Source: Streptomyces sp. Ag109_O5-10 (lineage in GTDB: Bacteria > Actinomycetota > Actinomycetes > Streptomycetales > Streptomycetaceae). Taken from it: 64,000 nt of DNA. The notes under the pieces were generated by a model. The model ran no database searches and had not been told where the DNA came from. It saw nothing but the letters and a program-made list of their open reading frames with translations. Positions 52,437 through 60,700 of the stretch are shown here, in pieces. The DNA is taken from NCBI RefSeq assembly GCF_900105755.1, contig NZ_FNTQ01000001.1:8370001-8434000 (forward strand). The letters run 5' to 3'. The translations under genes and the position numbers were made by a program. How positions within the stretch are numbered: the stretch's first letter is position 1; the number at the start of each line of letters is the position of its first letter.

Positions 52437-53201
52437 TCACCGGCGGCCGCGCAGCGTCACGGCCAGCAGCTCCGACTCCTCGTACCCCGGGAGCGGGACG
52501 AATCCGTGCGTTCCCAGCTCGCGGGTCAGCCGGGCGCGCGTCGCGGGCCACATCCAGAACGTCTCGGTGTGTTCCCGCAGCACGTCCTCGGCGTCCCTGA
52601 CCCAGTAGTCGGCGCGGGTCCGGATGCGGTAGCCGGCGGCTGACATTGTCATGCGTCCGCCGTAGACGTGCGCGCCGACCCGCTTGTCCGCGAGCAGGCG
52701 CACGACGGTGCGGGCCGGGAGCCGGGCCGGCGGCAGCTGCACGAACAGCGAGCCGCCGGGGGTGAGGGCCCTGCCGAGTGCGGGCCACAACTTCTCGCGT
52801 ACGCCGGGTGGAAGGCAACCCACCATGTTGTGGCAGACGGCAACGTCCGCGACCGCGTCCAGCGCGGTCTCGTCGAGGGGGTGCGGGTGCACGGTTACCC
52901 GATCCCGCTGCTCGGAGGGCAGGGCCGCGAGCCGGGTCAGCAGTGACGTACGCATAGCCCGGGCCGGTTCGACGGCGTGCACGTCGGCCCAGGAGTCGGC
53001 GAGGGCCAGTATGGTCACTCGCCCGGTACCGGCACCGACGTCCAGCACGCCGGTGCGGGCGTCGGCGATCTGGCGTGCGTAGAGCCGGCGGACCCGGGCC
53101 TCGTCCGCGTCGGCCTGCAAGATGTCGTAGAACTCCGCGGTGACCGCATAGGAGTCGGATTCCCGTCGGAGGCCCGACGGTCCGCTGAGGATAGTGTGCA
53201 T
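52437..53201 (-). CDS. SAM-dependent class I methyltransferase
   Basis: A 254-residue methyltransferase. The SAM motif I is GVLDVGAGTGRVTILAL near residue 50, motif II has HAVEPARAMR near residue 75, and DVAVCHNMVGCL follows. The substrate is unknown. The promoter at 53211-53237 puts the transcription start about 4-9 bases before the ATG at 53201, so this start gives a nearly leaderless mRNA. ATG 53210 is an alternative, but it overlaps the -10 and is unlikely. The gene is divergent from a 2-hydroxyacid dehydrogenase; both have TGTCACA-type promoters. Confidence 0.88.
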   Translation of the reverse strand: MHTILSGPSGLRRESDSYAVTAEFYDILQADADEARVRRLYARQIADARTGVLDVGAGTGRVTILALADSWADVHAVEPARAMRTSLLTRLAALPSEQRDRVTVHPHPLDETALDAVADVAVCHNMVGCLPPGVREKLWPALGRALTPGGSLFVQLPPARLPARTVVRLLADKRVGAHVYGGRMTMSAAGYRIRTRADYWVRDAEDVLREHTETFWMWPATRARLTRELGTHGFVPLPGYEESELLAVTLRGRR

Positions 53202-53210
53202 GCCTGACAT

Positions 53211-53237
53211 GACAACGTATGGGCATAGTGTGTGACA
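53211..53237 (-). promoter_or_regulatory. ECF41-type promoter of the methyltransferase gene
   Basis: Minus strand TGTCACA (53237-53231), 16 bases, TTGTC with TGTC at 53214-53211. The start codon follows within 9 bases of the -10. Confidence 0.55.
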
Positions 53238-53267
53238 GCGAGGACAGGCGACCGCAGCGCGAACCGT

Positions 53268-53294
53268 TGTCACAGAAGCACATGGTGCGCAGTC
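53268..53294 (+). promoter_or_regulatory. ECF41-type promoter of the 2-hydroxyacid dehydrogenase gene
   Basis: TGTCACA (53268-53274), 16 bases, CAGTC with AGTC at 53291-53294, 89 bases before the ATG at 53384. Confidence 0.55.
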
Positions 53295-53383
53295 AATGGT
53301 CCGGCTCCGCCCGCGGCCTTTCGGGACGTTTCCGGGACCGGACCGGAGCCCCGGAAAACGTCGTGAGAGCGGAGTACGTCGTC

Positions 53384-54322
53384 ATGACCGCGCGATCCCC
53401 CCAGGTATGGCTGCCCGCACAGTTCGGCCGCCTCGCCGATCTGCCCCCGGGCCTCGACTACGCCCGGTGGGACGGCCTTTCGGCTTTTCCCACGGACCCG
53501 GCGGAGGTCGAGTTCTACGTGCCCCCGCTGACCAAAGACATCGGCGTCATTGCCCGGCCGCTGGCCCGGATGACCCGGCTGCGGGCGGTGCAGGCGCTCA
53601 GCGCCGGAACCGACGAGCTGCGGGCGGCACTGGACCGGCTGCCCCGTGAGGTGATCTTGTGCAACGCGAAGGGGGTGCCGACTGCCGGCACGGCCGAGCT
53701 GGCCCTGACGCTGATCCTCGCCAGCCTGCGCGGCATACCGGAGTCGCTCCGCGCCCAGGACCGGGAGGACTGGGACCCGCGGACCTTCTCCACCCTCTAC
53801 GAACGGTCCGTGCTCATCGTCGGTCACGGCGCCGTCGGCTCCGCCCTGGAGGAGCTCCTGGCGCCCTTCGGCTGCGCCGTCACCCGCGTCGGGCGCGCGG
53901 ACCGGGACACACCCCAAGGGCCGGTGCGCTCCGTGTCGCTGCTGCCCCGGCTCGTCGCGGACGCCGACGTGATCGTGCTGTGCACTCCGCTGACGGCGGC
54001 GACCCACGGGCTCTTCGATGCCGCACTGCTGTCCCGCGTCAAGGACGGCGCCTTGCTCGTCAACGTGTCCCGGGGCGCGGTCGTCGACACCGACGCCCTG
54101 CTGAAGGAGGTGCACGGCGGCCGACTGCTGGCCGCCCTCGACGTGACCGACCCCGAACCGCTCCCGCCGGGCCACCCGCTCTGGACCGCGCCCGGCGTCC
54201 TGATCACCCCGCACGTCGGCGCCTTCACTCCCGGCCTGTGGCCCCGTCTCGAAGCGCTCGTGCGACGGCAGCTGGCCCGGTTCGCCGCGGGCGGGGAACT
54301 GGAGAACGTCGTCAGACGCTGA
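53384..54322 (+). CDS. D-isomer-specific 2-hydroxyacid dehydrogenase
   Basis: A 312-residue NAD(P)-dependent dehydrogenase. It has the cofactor motif VLIVGHGAVGSALEELLAPFG near residue 145 (GHGAVG), the catalytic Arg in VNVSRGAVVDTDALL, the Glu in ALDVTDPEPLPPGHPLW and the His in ITPHVGAFT. Enzymes of this family reduce 2-oxoacids to D-2-hydroxyacids or act as phosphoglycerate-dehydrogenase-like enzymes. The ATG at 53384 follows GGAG. It is divergent from the methyltransferase. The C-terminal end of the enzyme is short and plain, without an ACT domain. Confidence 0.9.
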   Translation: MTARSPQVWLPAQFGRLADLPPGLDYARWDGLSAFPTDPAEVEFYVPPLTKDIGVIARPLARMTRLRAVQALSAGTDELRAALDRLPREVILCNAKGVPTAGTAELALTLILASLRGIPESLRAQDREDWDPRTFSTLYERSVLIVGHGAVGSALEELLAPFGCAVTRVGRADRDTPQGPVRSVSLLPRLVADADVIVLCTPLTAATHGLFDAALLSRVKDGALLVNVSRGAVVDTDALLKEVHGGRLLAALDVTDPEPLPPGHPLWTAPGVLITPHVGAFTPGLWPRLEALVRRQLARFAAGGELENVVRR

Positions 54323-54338
54323 CACCAGGCCACCCTCG

Positions 54339-54365
54339 TGTCACACCTTTGCGTCCTCACCGGTC
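54339..54365 (+). promoter_or_regulatory. ECF41-type promoter of the mini cytochrome b gene
   Basis: TGTCACA (54339-54345), 16 bases, CGGTC with GGTC at 54362-54365. Exact; 63 bases before the ATG at 54429. Confidence 0.83.
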
Positions 54366-54428
54366 CTGACTGGCACAGCAGTTGACGAATGCACCCGAAC
54401 AGTGTGCCGCGTGACGAACGGTGACGAG

Positions 54429-54788
54429 ATGGGCAACGACAGCCGGTCGACCGGACCGGAGCGGGGGCGCGGTGGAGAGCGGCTCCCCATGTGGGTGGCG
54501 CGCCGGACGGACCTGCGCGGGACGGCCCGCTCCGCCCGACGCCTGGTCCTCCCGGACCACTGGTCGTTCCTGCTCGGCGAGATTGCGCTCTACTGTCGTG
54601 TCTTCTACGACGGCGGATACGCGCCGCCGCGTGGGCAGTTGGTGTACATCGCCGACAGCATCGCCCAGGCCGACTCGGCCCTGCACCGCAGCAGCCTCCG
54701 GTGGATGCGGTGGCTGCTCATCGCCGTGACCGCCCTGACCCTGCTGACCTTCGTGGGCACCGTACTCCTCGTGAGTACCCGCCCCTGA
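54429..54788 (+). CDS. Miniature cytochrome b N-terminal-like membrane protein
   Basis: A 119-residue protein whose middle matches the N-terminus of the orphan cytochrome b at 2967-4607. DHWSFLLGEIALY corresponds to EHWSFLLREICLY, and YDGGYAPPRGQLVYIADS to YEGGYAPLRGQLVSEAFDS. The first two membrane helices and all heme-binding His residues are missing. A new hydrophobic helix (WLLIAVTALTLLTFVGTVLLVS) forms the C-terminus. It cannot carry heme, but it still has an exact TGTCACA-type promoter 63 bases upstream, so it may be a regulated subunit-like fragment or a shrinking pseudogene. The start codon is uncertain (GTG 54402 and 54411 are in frame). Confidence 0.65.
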   Translation: MGNDSRSTGPERGRGGERLPMWVARRTDLRGTARSARRLVLPDHWSFLLGEIALYCRVFYDGGYAPPRGQLVYIADSIAQADSALHRSSLRWMRWLLIAVTALTLLTFVGTVLLVSTRP

Positions 54789-54879
54789 CCCTCGCCGCGG
54801 TCCCGGGGAGAGCGGGGAGGAACGGCATTCTCGAGCCGGCCGCGGGCACCCGGAGCCCCGGAGCGCGAGCGCCCCGCCC

Positions 54880-55063
54880 TGGGACCGTCCCACGCGCCCA
54901 GGCGCTTCCTCCACCCCCGGTTCGGCACGCCGGAGCTGCACTGCCAGACCCTGGTCGCCCCCGCCCAGCCGCTGCGGCTCGTCATCTGCACCGCCACGCC
55001 GGGTACCGGAGCGACACCAACGTGCGCATGCTCAGCCTGCTCCCCGGCAACCTGACACAGTAG
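54880..55063 (+). pseudogene. C-terminal remnant of an XRE regulator with a MmyB-like domain
   Basis: The frame from about 54880 reads RRFLHPRFGTPELHCQTLVAP, then QPLRLVICTATPGTG, which is the end of a MmyB-like ligand domain (PXXXELHCQTL... FTATPGS). The final segment (SDTNVRMLSLLPGNL) continues in another frame, so there is a frameshift. The N-terminal HTH is absent. It lies in the 315-base gap between the mini cytochrome b and nitroreductase genes. Confidence 0.7.
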
Positions 55064-55104
55064 GCGGTCGTGCCCGGTCGTCGGCGAGGAAAGAGCCCGT
55101 CGGC

Positions 55105-55713
55105 TCAGGCCCAGGCGACGGCATCCTCGTGCGCGAGGCGCGGCATGCGGTCAAACTCCGCAGGGCCCGCAGGGTGGCCAATGTTCACGACGAGCACGGA
55201 GTGCCAGGAACTGGCGGGGAAGAACTCCTTGTCGATGCCCGCCGCGTCGAAGCCGGCCATGGGTCCGGCTGCGAGGCCGCAGGCGCGGACGGCGAGGATG
55301 AAGTAGCCCGCCTGCAGAGGGCCGTTGAAGGACGTGATGCCGTCCCGTTGGGCGGGATCGGCGGCGAAGTGCTCCCGCAGCTCGGGCCTGATCGGCAGGA
55401 TGCGCGGGATGTGCTCGTGGAAGCGGTCGTCCACGGCCAGGACCGCGACGGCGGGGGCGGAGGCCGATTTGGGCCGGTTCCCCTCGTCGAGGTGCGGCAG
55501 CAGGCGTTCCTTGCCCTCGGGCGTGCGGACGTACAGGACGCGCAGGGGCTGAAGGTTCGCGGCGGTCGGGGCCCAGCGGGCCAGTTCCCAGATGCCGGTC
55601 AGCGTCGCGTCGTCGACCGGTGTGTCGGTGAAGGAGTAGGCGGTGCGCGCGTCGGTGAAGAGCGCAGCCCGGGCGTCGGCGCCGACCCGGGAAAGAGGGA
55701 CCGAGGTGGTCAC
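55105..55713 (-). CDS. Nitroreductase family protein (malonic semialdehyde reductase/RutE-like)
   Basis: A 202-residue FMN-dependent nitroreductase-fold protein. The start (FTDARTAYSFTDTPVDDATLTGIWELARWAPTAANLQPLRVLYVRTPEGKERLLPHL) matches the HadB/RutE subgroup (3-hydroxypropanoate dehydrogenase-like). FMN contacts are in APTAANLQP and in the late region LAAGPMAGFDAAGIDKEFF. It probably reduces aldehydes, quinones or nitro compounds with NAD(P)H. GTG 55713 follows GGAGAG. It is divergent from an HxlR regulator, which most likely controls it. No TGTCACA-type promoter is present. Confidence 0.92.
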   Translation of the reverse strand: MTTSVPLSRVGADARAALFTDARTAYSFTDTPVDDATLTGIWELARWAPTAANLQPLRVLYVRTPEGKERLLPHLDEGNRPKSASAPAVAVLAVDDRFHEHIPRILPIRPELREHFAADPAQRDGITSFNGPLQAGYFILAVRACGLAAGPMAGFDAAGIDKEFFPASSWHSVLVVNIGHPAGPAEFDRMPRLAHEDAVAWA

Positions 55714-55739
55714 GTCGAACTCTCCTAGCTCTTGAATGC

Positions 55740-55750
55740 AAAGCAGCTTT
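55740..55750. promoter_or_regulatory. Candidate HxlR operator
   Basis: AAAGCAGCTTT, an 11-bp odd palindrome in the 105-base gap between the divergent nitroreductase and hxlR-type genes. Confidence 0.4.
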
Positions 55751-55818
55751 TTCTGTCAATGCTACTTCGGAAAACAGAGTGGCAAGGCGGAGCGTAGCAC
55801 CCTCGCTATCCTGGAGAC

Positions 55819-56223
55819 ATGACGGAAGCAGCGGACCCCCGGTCGCCCCGCACGGGCGACGCCCTCACCGGGCAGCACCACCCGGCGTCCTGCGACGGGG
55901 CGCTGACGAGGGCGTTCGGCTTCCTCGGTAAACGGTGGAACGGCATCATCCTGGCCACGCTGCAGCACGGGCCCCTGGGCTACGCCGACTTGCGGCGCGC
56001 GGTGGAGGGCATCAGTGACTCCGTCCTCTCGGAGCGCCTCTCCGAGCTGTCCGGCGCGGGGCTCACCGTGCGCGAGGTCGAGTCCGGACCACCGGTCATG
56101 GTCCGCTACCGGCTCACCCCGGACGGGACGGCCCTCATGCCCATCCTCGGCGAGCTGGCGGGCTGGGCGTCCCGCCACCTGCCCGAAACACCGGCCGCCC
56201 CCCAGCGCCGCGCCAGGAACTGA
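55819..56223 (+). CDS. HxlR family transcriptional regulator
   Basis: A 134-residue winged-helix regulator. The conserved opening Cys is in HPASCDGALTRAFGFLGKRWNGIILATL at about residue 25; the reading helix is GYADLRRAVEGISDSVLSERLSELSGAGL; the wing is VRYRLTPDGTAL. HxlR proteins are usually redox or aldehyde sensors that control an adjacent reductase. Here the divergent neighbour is a nitroreductase-family enzyme, which fits. The single N-terminal Cys may be the sensor. The start ATG at 55819 has GGAG before it. Confidence 0.92.
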   Translation: MTEAADPRSPRTGDALTGQHHPASCDGALTRAFGFLGKRWNGIILATLQHGPLGYADLRRAVEGISDSVLSERLSELSGAGLTVREVESGPPVMVRYRLTPDGTALMPILGELAGWASRHLPETPAAPQRRARN

Positions 56224-56409
56224 ACCGGACGCGCCCTCCCCGGCTCAGATGAGCCGCCGCGGCGACCCCGGCGTCGGCAGAACGGCACCCCGCCGCACGC
56301 CGGTGCCGGGGACCACACCAGAGCGACCGTCAGTGAGATCTTTGCCGACCACGACATCAACGTCCTCGTGCCGTGGCGGGTACAGGCTGGGTCGGACGGC
56401 GGATCATGA

Positions 56410-56518
56410 GTGAACCCCGTGGGCTCGGCCGCGGGGCCCCCACGGGGTGGCCCACGGAAACCCCACTGGTTCGGGGAGCGGTCCCCGGGGGGAAATCTCA
56501 CGGGGCCCACGGACTCCA
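56410..56518. repeat. GC-rich block of overlapping inverted repeats
   Basis: Repeats of CCCGTGGGC/GCCCACGG and CACGGGG/CCCCGTG are interleaved here. They can fold into alternative hairpins. The block ends exactly where recognisable sigma-4 coding sequence begins. Confidence 0.45.
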
Positions 56519-56797
56519 CCTGGCTACGTCCTGCGCAAGGGATTCGGCCACGCCAGCGCCGAACTCGCGTCCCTGCTGCGGACCACCGCCCCGAACGCGC
56601 GCGTGGTGGTGCACCGGGCACAGGCCCGGCTGGAGTCCGGTCGGGAGCGCCCGGTCCCCGTCGAGTCGCACCACCGCCTCGCCGTGGTGTTCCGGACGGC
56701 CGCCCACACCGGCGACCTGGGCGGCCTGGTGAAGGTGCTTGCCCCGCCGCGTGACGAGTCGCCAACCGTGTCACACTGTTCGATGTACGATCGCTGA
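56519..56797 (+). pseudogene. Remnant of an ECF41-like sigma factor (sigma-4 end)
   Basis: The frame reads GYVLRKGFGHASAELASLLRTTAPNARVVVHRAQARLESGR, then TAAHTGDLGGLVKVL. This aligns with the sigma-4 and following helix of the ECF sigma at 6645-7376 (AYVLREAFGYSYDQIGDLLGLSVANARQQVSRAQDRL ... TAARTGDLDRLEHVL). Nothing upstream of sigma-4 and no SnoaL domain remains. No start codon or ribosome binding site is appropriate, so it is a truncated copy. Confidence 0.8.
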
Positions 56798-56812
56798 GGG
56801 GGTCACACTGTT
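56771..56812 (+). repeat. Direct repeat GTCACACTGTT before the SDR gene
   Basis: Two copies of TCACACTGTT (56771-56780 and 56803-56812), spaced 32 bases apart, lie 39-80 bases before the SDR start. The first is part of TGTCACA (56769-56775) but no GTC follows at N16. They may be a regulator site or a decayed promoter. Confidence 0.4.
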
Positions 56813-56850
56813 TTGAGTGTGCATACCAGTGAAGACAGAAGGAACATGTG

Positions 56851-57618
56851 ATGTCCGCAGACCTTTCCGCCTTGACCTTCGCGGGCCATGTGGCCATCGT
56901 GACCGGAGCCGGTTCCGGCATCGGCCGGGCCACGGCAGTCGCCTTCGCCGAAGCGGGCGCGCACGTGCTCGGTGTGGGACGGCGCGAGGCACCGCTGACG
57001 GAGACCGCCGCACTTCACCCTCGCATCGGCGTCCTGGCGATCGACGTCTGCGCCGAGGGAGCCCCCGCCGAGGTGATCAGGACCGCCGTACGGCGGTGGG
57101 GACGCATTGACCACCTGGTCAACAACGCGGGTGCCACAGCGGTGATGAGACTCGCCGACACCGACGAGCAGACTGTCACGAACTTGCTCGCCCTGAACGT
57201 CGTTGCGCCGAGTCTCCTCGCCCACGCCGCCCTGCCACACCTGCGCGAGACCTCCGGCACCATCATCAACCTCTCCAGCACCTACGGGCACCGGCCTATG
57301 CCGGGCGGCGCGCACTACGCGGCCACCAAGGCCGCCGTCGAACAGCTGACCCGCAGCTGGGCACTGGAATTGGCGGAGGAGGGAGTCCGCGTCAACGCGG
57401 TCGCCCCCGGCCCCACCCTCACCGACGTCATGCTGCACGCCGGACTCACCCCCGAGGCCGCCGACGACATGTACGCCTACGAACGCGACCGCATCCCCAC
57501 CCACCGCATCGCGGGCACCCAAGAGATCGCCCACTGGGTCCTGCGGATGGCCGACCCCGCGGGACGGCACGCCACCGGCCAGGTCGTCACCGTGGACGGC
57601 GGCCTGGAACTCGTCTGA
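56851..57618 (+). CDS. SDR family oxidoreductase
   Basis: A 255-residue classical SDR. The NAD(P) motif TGAGSGIGRATAVAF is near residue 15, NNAGA near residue 90, the active site S-S-T-Y-G followed by HYAATKAA near residue 155, and the C-terminal VDGGLEL is standard. A typical 3-oxoacyl reductase-like or dehydrogenase role is possible; no substrate is evident. The ATG at 56851 follows GAAGGAACATGTG. A direct repeat of TCACACTGTT lies upstream, but no fully matching island promoter. Confidence 0.9.
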   Translation: MSADLSALTFAGHVAIVTGAGSGIGRATAVAFAEAGAHVLGVGRREAPLTETAALHPRIGVLAIDVCAEGAPAEVIRTAVRRWGRIDHLVNNAGATAVMRLADTDEQTVTNLLALNVVAPSLLAHAALPHLRETSGTIINLSSTYGHRPMPGGAHYAATKAAVEQLTRSWALELAEEGVRVNAVAPGPTLTDVMLHAGLTPEAADDMYAYERDRIPTHRIAGTQEIAHWVLRMADPAGRHATGQVVTVDGGLELV

Positions 57619-57960
57619 CGCCGTCTCGGGCAGCGAGACCGCTCGGTGCCAAGCAGACCGGGACGTGGACCGGGCGTCGCCGCGGCCGGTCTCGGAACTG
57701 ATCAGGTCGATCTGGTGGCGGGCGCTGTCCACCAGCACGACTCACGGCCGCAGGTGTGTCGGTCACGGGCCTCGGCTGGTCGAAGGCGTCGGAGATCACC
57801 TACTCGGGCGAGCGGATCACCGAGGCGAGGGCCTTGACCGTTGCCCATTGAACGGACACCGCTTCCGAGGTGTCGGACCTGCGGCGCACGGGCTGGATCA
57901 CTGCCGTGCGCCGCTGTCCTTCCGTTCACCCGGTCACGGCGGACATGGGTCCGGTGCCCG
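57619..57960. other. Intergenic stretch without a recognisable gene
   Basis: 342 bases between convergent genes. No credible gene, strong hairpin or repeat is seen. A minus-strand scrap with DRHTCGRESCWW is protein-like but unassigned. Confidence 0.5.
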
Positions 57961-60324
57961 CTAGCGATGGATCAGTCGTGCCAGCGAGAAGTTGTCGATG
58001 TTGGCGACACCCGGAGCGGTACCGAGGGCCTTGATGTACACATCGTGCGTCCCGCTCGTGGACGTGATCGTGGATGTCTGATCCAGATAGGTGTCCCAGG
58101 CGCCGGTGCTCTCCACGGTGACGGTGCCGATTAGCGGGCCGGTGGCGGAGTCGATCCGGATCTCGAAACTGCCTCCGGAGTACGGCTGTTCACTGCCGAT
58201 GCTCGCGATGAGGAGGTCACGGCCGCTGCCGAAGTCGACGTTGTCGTACCGGGTCCAGTCGCCGCCGTCGAAGCTGCCGAGGACGGTGCCCGTGCCGGCG
58301 GCGTGGGTGGTCACTCCGCTTGCGTCGGCGTACGACTCCGCCTGCACCGTTGTCGTCTCGGCGGCGATGCCCGCGCGCCAGACCGGCGCACCGTACTGGT
58401 AGGCACCCGCACTGGGCTGCGGATCCGTGTATCCGTCGGTGGCCGGGGGCCGTACCAAGCCGTAATCGCGGGCCGGTGAGGCGGAAGTGAGGGTGAAGTC
58501 GTGGGCCGCAGGATCGGTGAACTGCGGGCCGGCCGACTGAGGCAGGTTGTTGGTGGACGACACGCCCTCCATGGTGTCGGCGTCCCCGATGTTGTTGGCC
58601 ACCTCGGTGTCCGAGTAGGTGCCGCCGAAGAGACTGACGGACTTGCGGTCCGTGCCACTGGTGTTGTTCAGAATACGGTTGCCGGTCGTGCTGCCCCCGT
58701 TGGGGTTGATCAGCACGACCCCGTAGGTCGTGCGATTCCACGCGACGTTGTCGTACACGGTGCTGTTGTAGGTCGAAAGGTCCAGGTAGACGCCGGGAGC
58801 CGGGGCACTGGCCGCGAAAAGCGCTGCGTCGTGCAGGTGGTTGTGGTGGATGGCCGTCCCCGCGAGATTCACCTGGCAACAGATGTAGATCGCGCCGACG
58901 TCGACGACCAGGTTCCCGTAGTCGGAGAGGTCGTTGTAGGCGATCTCGTGGCCGGAGGCCGTGGTGCCGGCGACCTTGTTGTCGATGTTGATGTCGCTTC
59001 GGCCGCTGTTGATCACAGTGTTGTGCGTGATGGTCTGGTCGCGTCCGAGCACGTTGATCCCGGCGGCGTAGCTGCCTCGGTAGTCGACCCGGGTGATGAG
59101 GTTGTTCGTCACCACGTTGCCGGAGCCGGACAGCACGACCCCGTTGCCGGCGCTGTAGTCGATCCGGCTGTTCCTCAGGGTGTTCGACCTACCGCCCAGG
59201 AGGATGCCGCTGGTCGTCTCTCCCGCCGTCAGCACGTCGCAGGGGTCGGCCGGTGTGACCTTGGCGGGGTCGGTCTTCAGGTCCATGTAGTGGGAGACGT
59301 ATGTGGCCTCGATGCCGTCCAGGACATTGTGGGTCGACGTCGAAGAGGTCCGGACGGTCGCTGCCCTGACACCGATGCCGACCACGGAGACGTAGGAACG
59401 TCCCGACAGGTCGACGGCGACATTGCGCTGTTTGGCCTCGACGGTGTGTGCGACCGGGCTGCCGCCGTCCGGCATCCATATGTAGAGGCGGTGCGCGTCC
59501 TGGTCGTAGAACCACTGACCGGCGTGGCTGAACGCCTGGAGCTTGCCGGTGAGGGCGTACAGGTTCCGCTGGTTGGGGCTGAGGCTGACGCACGCGGTGG
59601 ACAGACCCGTCGCGGTCACGGAACCGGCACGCGAACCGGTGACCGTGCCGGTCTGGCTGACGAACCAGTTGTGCGAAGTCAGCCGGGCTCCCTTCCAGTA
59701 CCCGTCGGGCTGGGTCAAGGCGTCGTCGTACAGCGTGTCGTCGGTGCCTGCGTCGGCCGAGTTGTACTCGGGCCTGGTCGGGTCGGTGCCGGGGTAGGGC
59801 CACTGGGCCTCGCCGAGCATGGTGCCGTCGAGGAAGAGCTGGTTGCCGGGCAGTGAGGGGTCGAGGTCGATGTCGGTCCGGTAGATCTTGCCGGCGGCCG
59901 CTGCCACGGCGAAGTCCGAGCCGGTCAGCGTCGGGTCTGCTTGCTGGAGCTGGGTCACGTCGGAAGCCGTGACGGGGGCCCAGCCGGTGACCGGGTCACT
60001 GCCGTCGACGACGACGTCCGCACCGGGCGCGGCGCGATAGGTGATGCGGGCGGAGTCGGTGCCGCTCCGGGCCGGCCTGATGGACTCCCGGTAGATACCG
60101 GAAGCAATCACACAGGTGTCGCCGGGCAGGGCGGCGGAGGCGCATTCCTGCACGGTGCGGAAGGGACGGTGAGCGGTGCCGGGGTTCCTGTCGGATCCGG
60201 TACTGCTCACATAGCGGGTGGTGTGGGCGGCTGCCTGCGCGGTTGCCGGGAGGGCGGTCGCCAGTGCGGTCACCACGGTCGCTGCCGTGGTTCCGATGGC
60301 CAGTGCGCGATGTCTCCATTGCAT
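57961..60324 (-). CDS. Secreted right-handed beta-helix protein with C-terminal CBM6-type domain
   Basis: A 787-residue secreted protein. A Sec signal peptide covers residues 1-32 (cleavage near AQAAA-HT). Residues 38-120 have the DUF1565-type start of pectate-lyase-like folds (TRYVSSTGSDRNPGTAHRPFRTVQECASAALPGDTCVI). Residues 350-620 are beta-helix repeats rich in N-x-(L/I) steps. Residues 655-785 form a carbohydrate-binding module of the CBM6 type (VQAESYADASGV, GDWTRYDNVDFG, YIKALG). It probably acts on plant or algal polysaccharide outside the cell. The gene is near a GntR regulator and sugar ABC importer and shares their operator sequence. Confidence 0.9.
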   Translation of the reverse strand: MQWRHRALAIGTTAATVVTALATALPATAQAAAHTTRYVSSTGSDRNPGTAHRPFRTVQECASAALPGDTCVIASGIYRESIRPARSGTDSARITYRAAPGADVVVDGSDPVTGWAPVTASDVTQLQQADPTLTGSDFAVAAAAGKIYRTDIDLDPSLPGNQLFLDGTMLGEAQWPYPGTDPTRPEYNSADAGTDDTLYDDALTQPDGYWKGARLTSHNWFVSQTGTVTGSRAGSVTATGLSTACVSLSPNQRNLYALTGKLQAFSHAGQWFYDQDAHRLYIWMPDGGSPVAHTVEAKQRNVAVDLSGRSYVSVVGIGVRAATVRTSSTSTHNVLDGIEATYVSHYMDLKTDPAKVTPADPCDVLTAGETTSGILLGGRSNTLRNSRIDYSAGNGVVLSGSGNVVTNNLITRVDYRGSYAAGINVLGRDQTITHNTVINSGRSDINIDNKVAGTTASGHEIAYNDLSDYGNLVVDVGAIYICCQVNLAGTAIHHNHLHDAALFAASAPAPGVYLDLSTYNSTVYDNVAWNRTTYGVVLINPNGGSTTGNRILNNTSGTDRKSVSLFGGTYSDTEVANNIGDADTMEGVSSTNNLPQSAGPQFTDPAAHDFTLTSASPARDYGLVRPPATDGYTDPQPSAGAYQYGAPVWRAGIAAETTTVQAESYADASGVTTHAAGTGTVLGSFDGGDWTRYDNVDFGSGRDLLIASIGSEQPYSGGSFEIRIDSATGPLIGTVTVESTGAWDTYLDQTSTITSTSGTHDVYIKALGTAPGVANIDNFSLARLIHR

Positions 60325-60334
60325 GGTCTATCCC

Positions 60335-60352
60335 ATCGCCTATCGATAATCG
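60335..60352. promoter_or_regulatory. GntR-type operator at the beta-helix gene
   Basis: ATCGCCTATCGATAATCG, 11 bases before the minus-strand start at 60324. Its first 14 bases recur exactly at 61456-61469, before the binding-protein gene. Confidence 0.6.
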
Positions 60353-60700
60353 CGAGTCGATGGTCAATATAGGACTCCAGCGCGGGATCGCGTAAGACAC
60401 GAACCGAGCGGTGTGCGGCGCGGGCCTGGCGGACACGGCCTCGACTGCGGCGGAGGGCAGGACGGTGCGGTCGGAGGTTGCGCAGGCTGCGTGTTCCGGG
60501 TGCGCAAGGCCGGCCGATGGAGGCGCGCACCCGACGTCATCGGAGCCGACCAGGTGGAGTGACCCGCAGTGTTGTGCGCGGGGCTGATCGCCTCCGCTTC
60601 ACACCGCACCTCGTGAAAGGGCCGGGGCGGAGGTCAGGAGAGGGTGGCGGGGACGACTGTCCGAGCAGCAGGGGGTGTCCGGCGGCGTCGCCGCCGGCGC
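60353..60700. other. Intergenic stretch between the beta-helix gene and gntR
   Basis: Apart from the operator at 60335-60352 and a short AT-rich patch (60355-60372), nothing recognisable is seen. Confidence 0.5.

Noticed and set aside
56769..56795. TGTCACA before the SDR at 56851
   Set aside because: The bases at N16 are CGCT. It is recorded only as a direct repeat.
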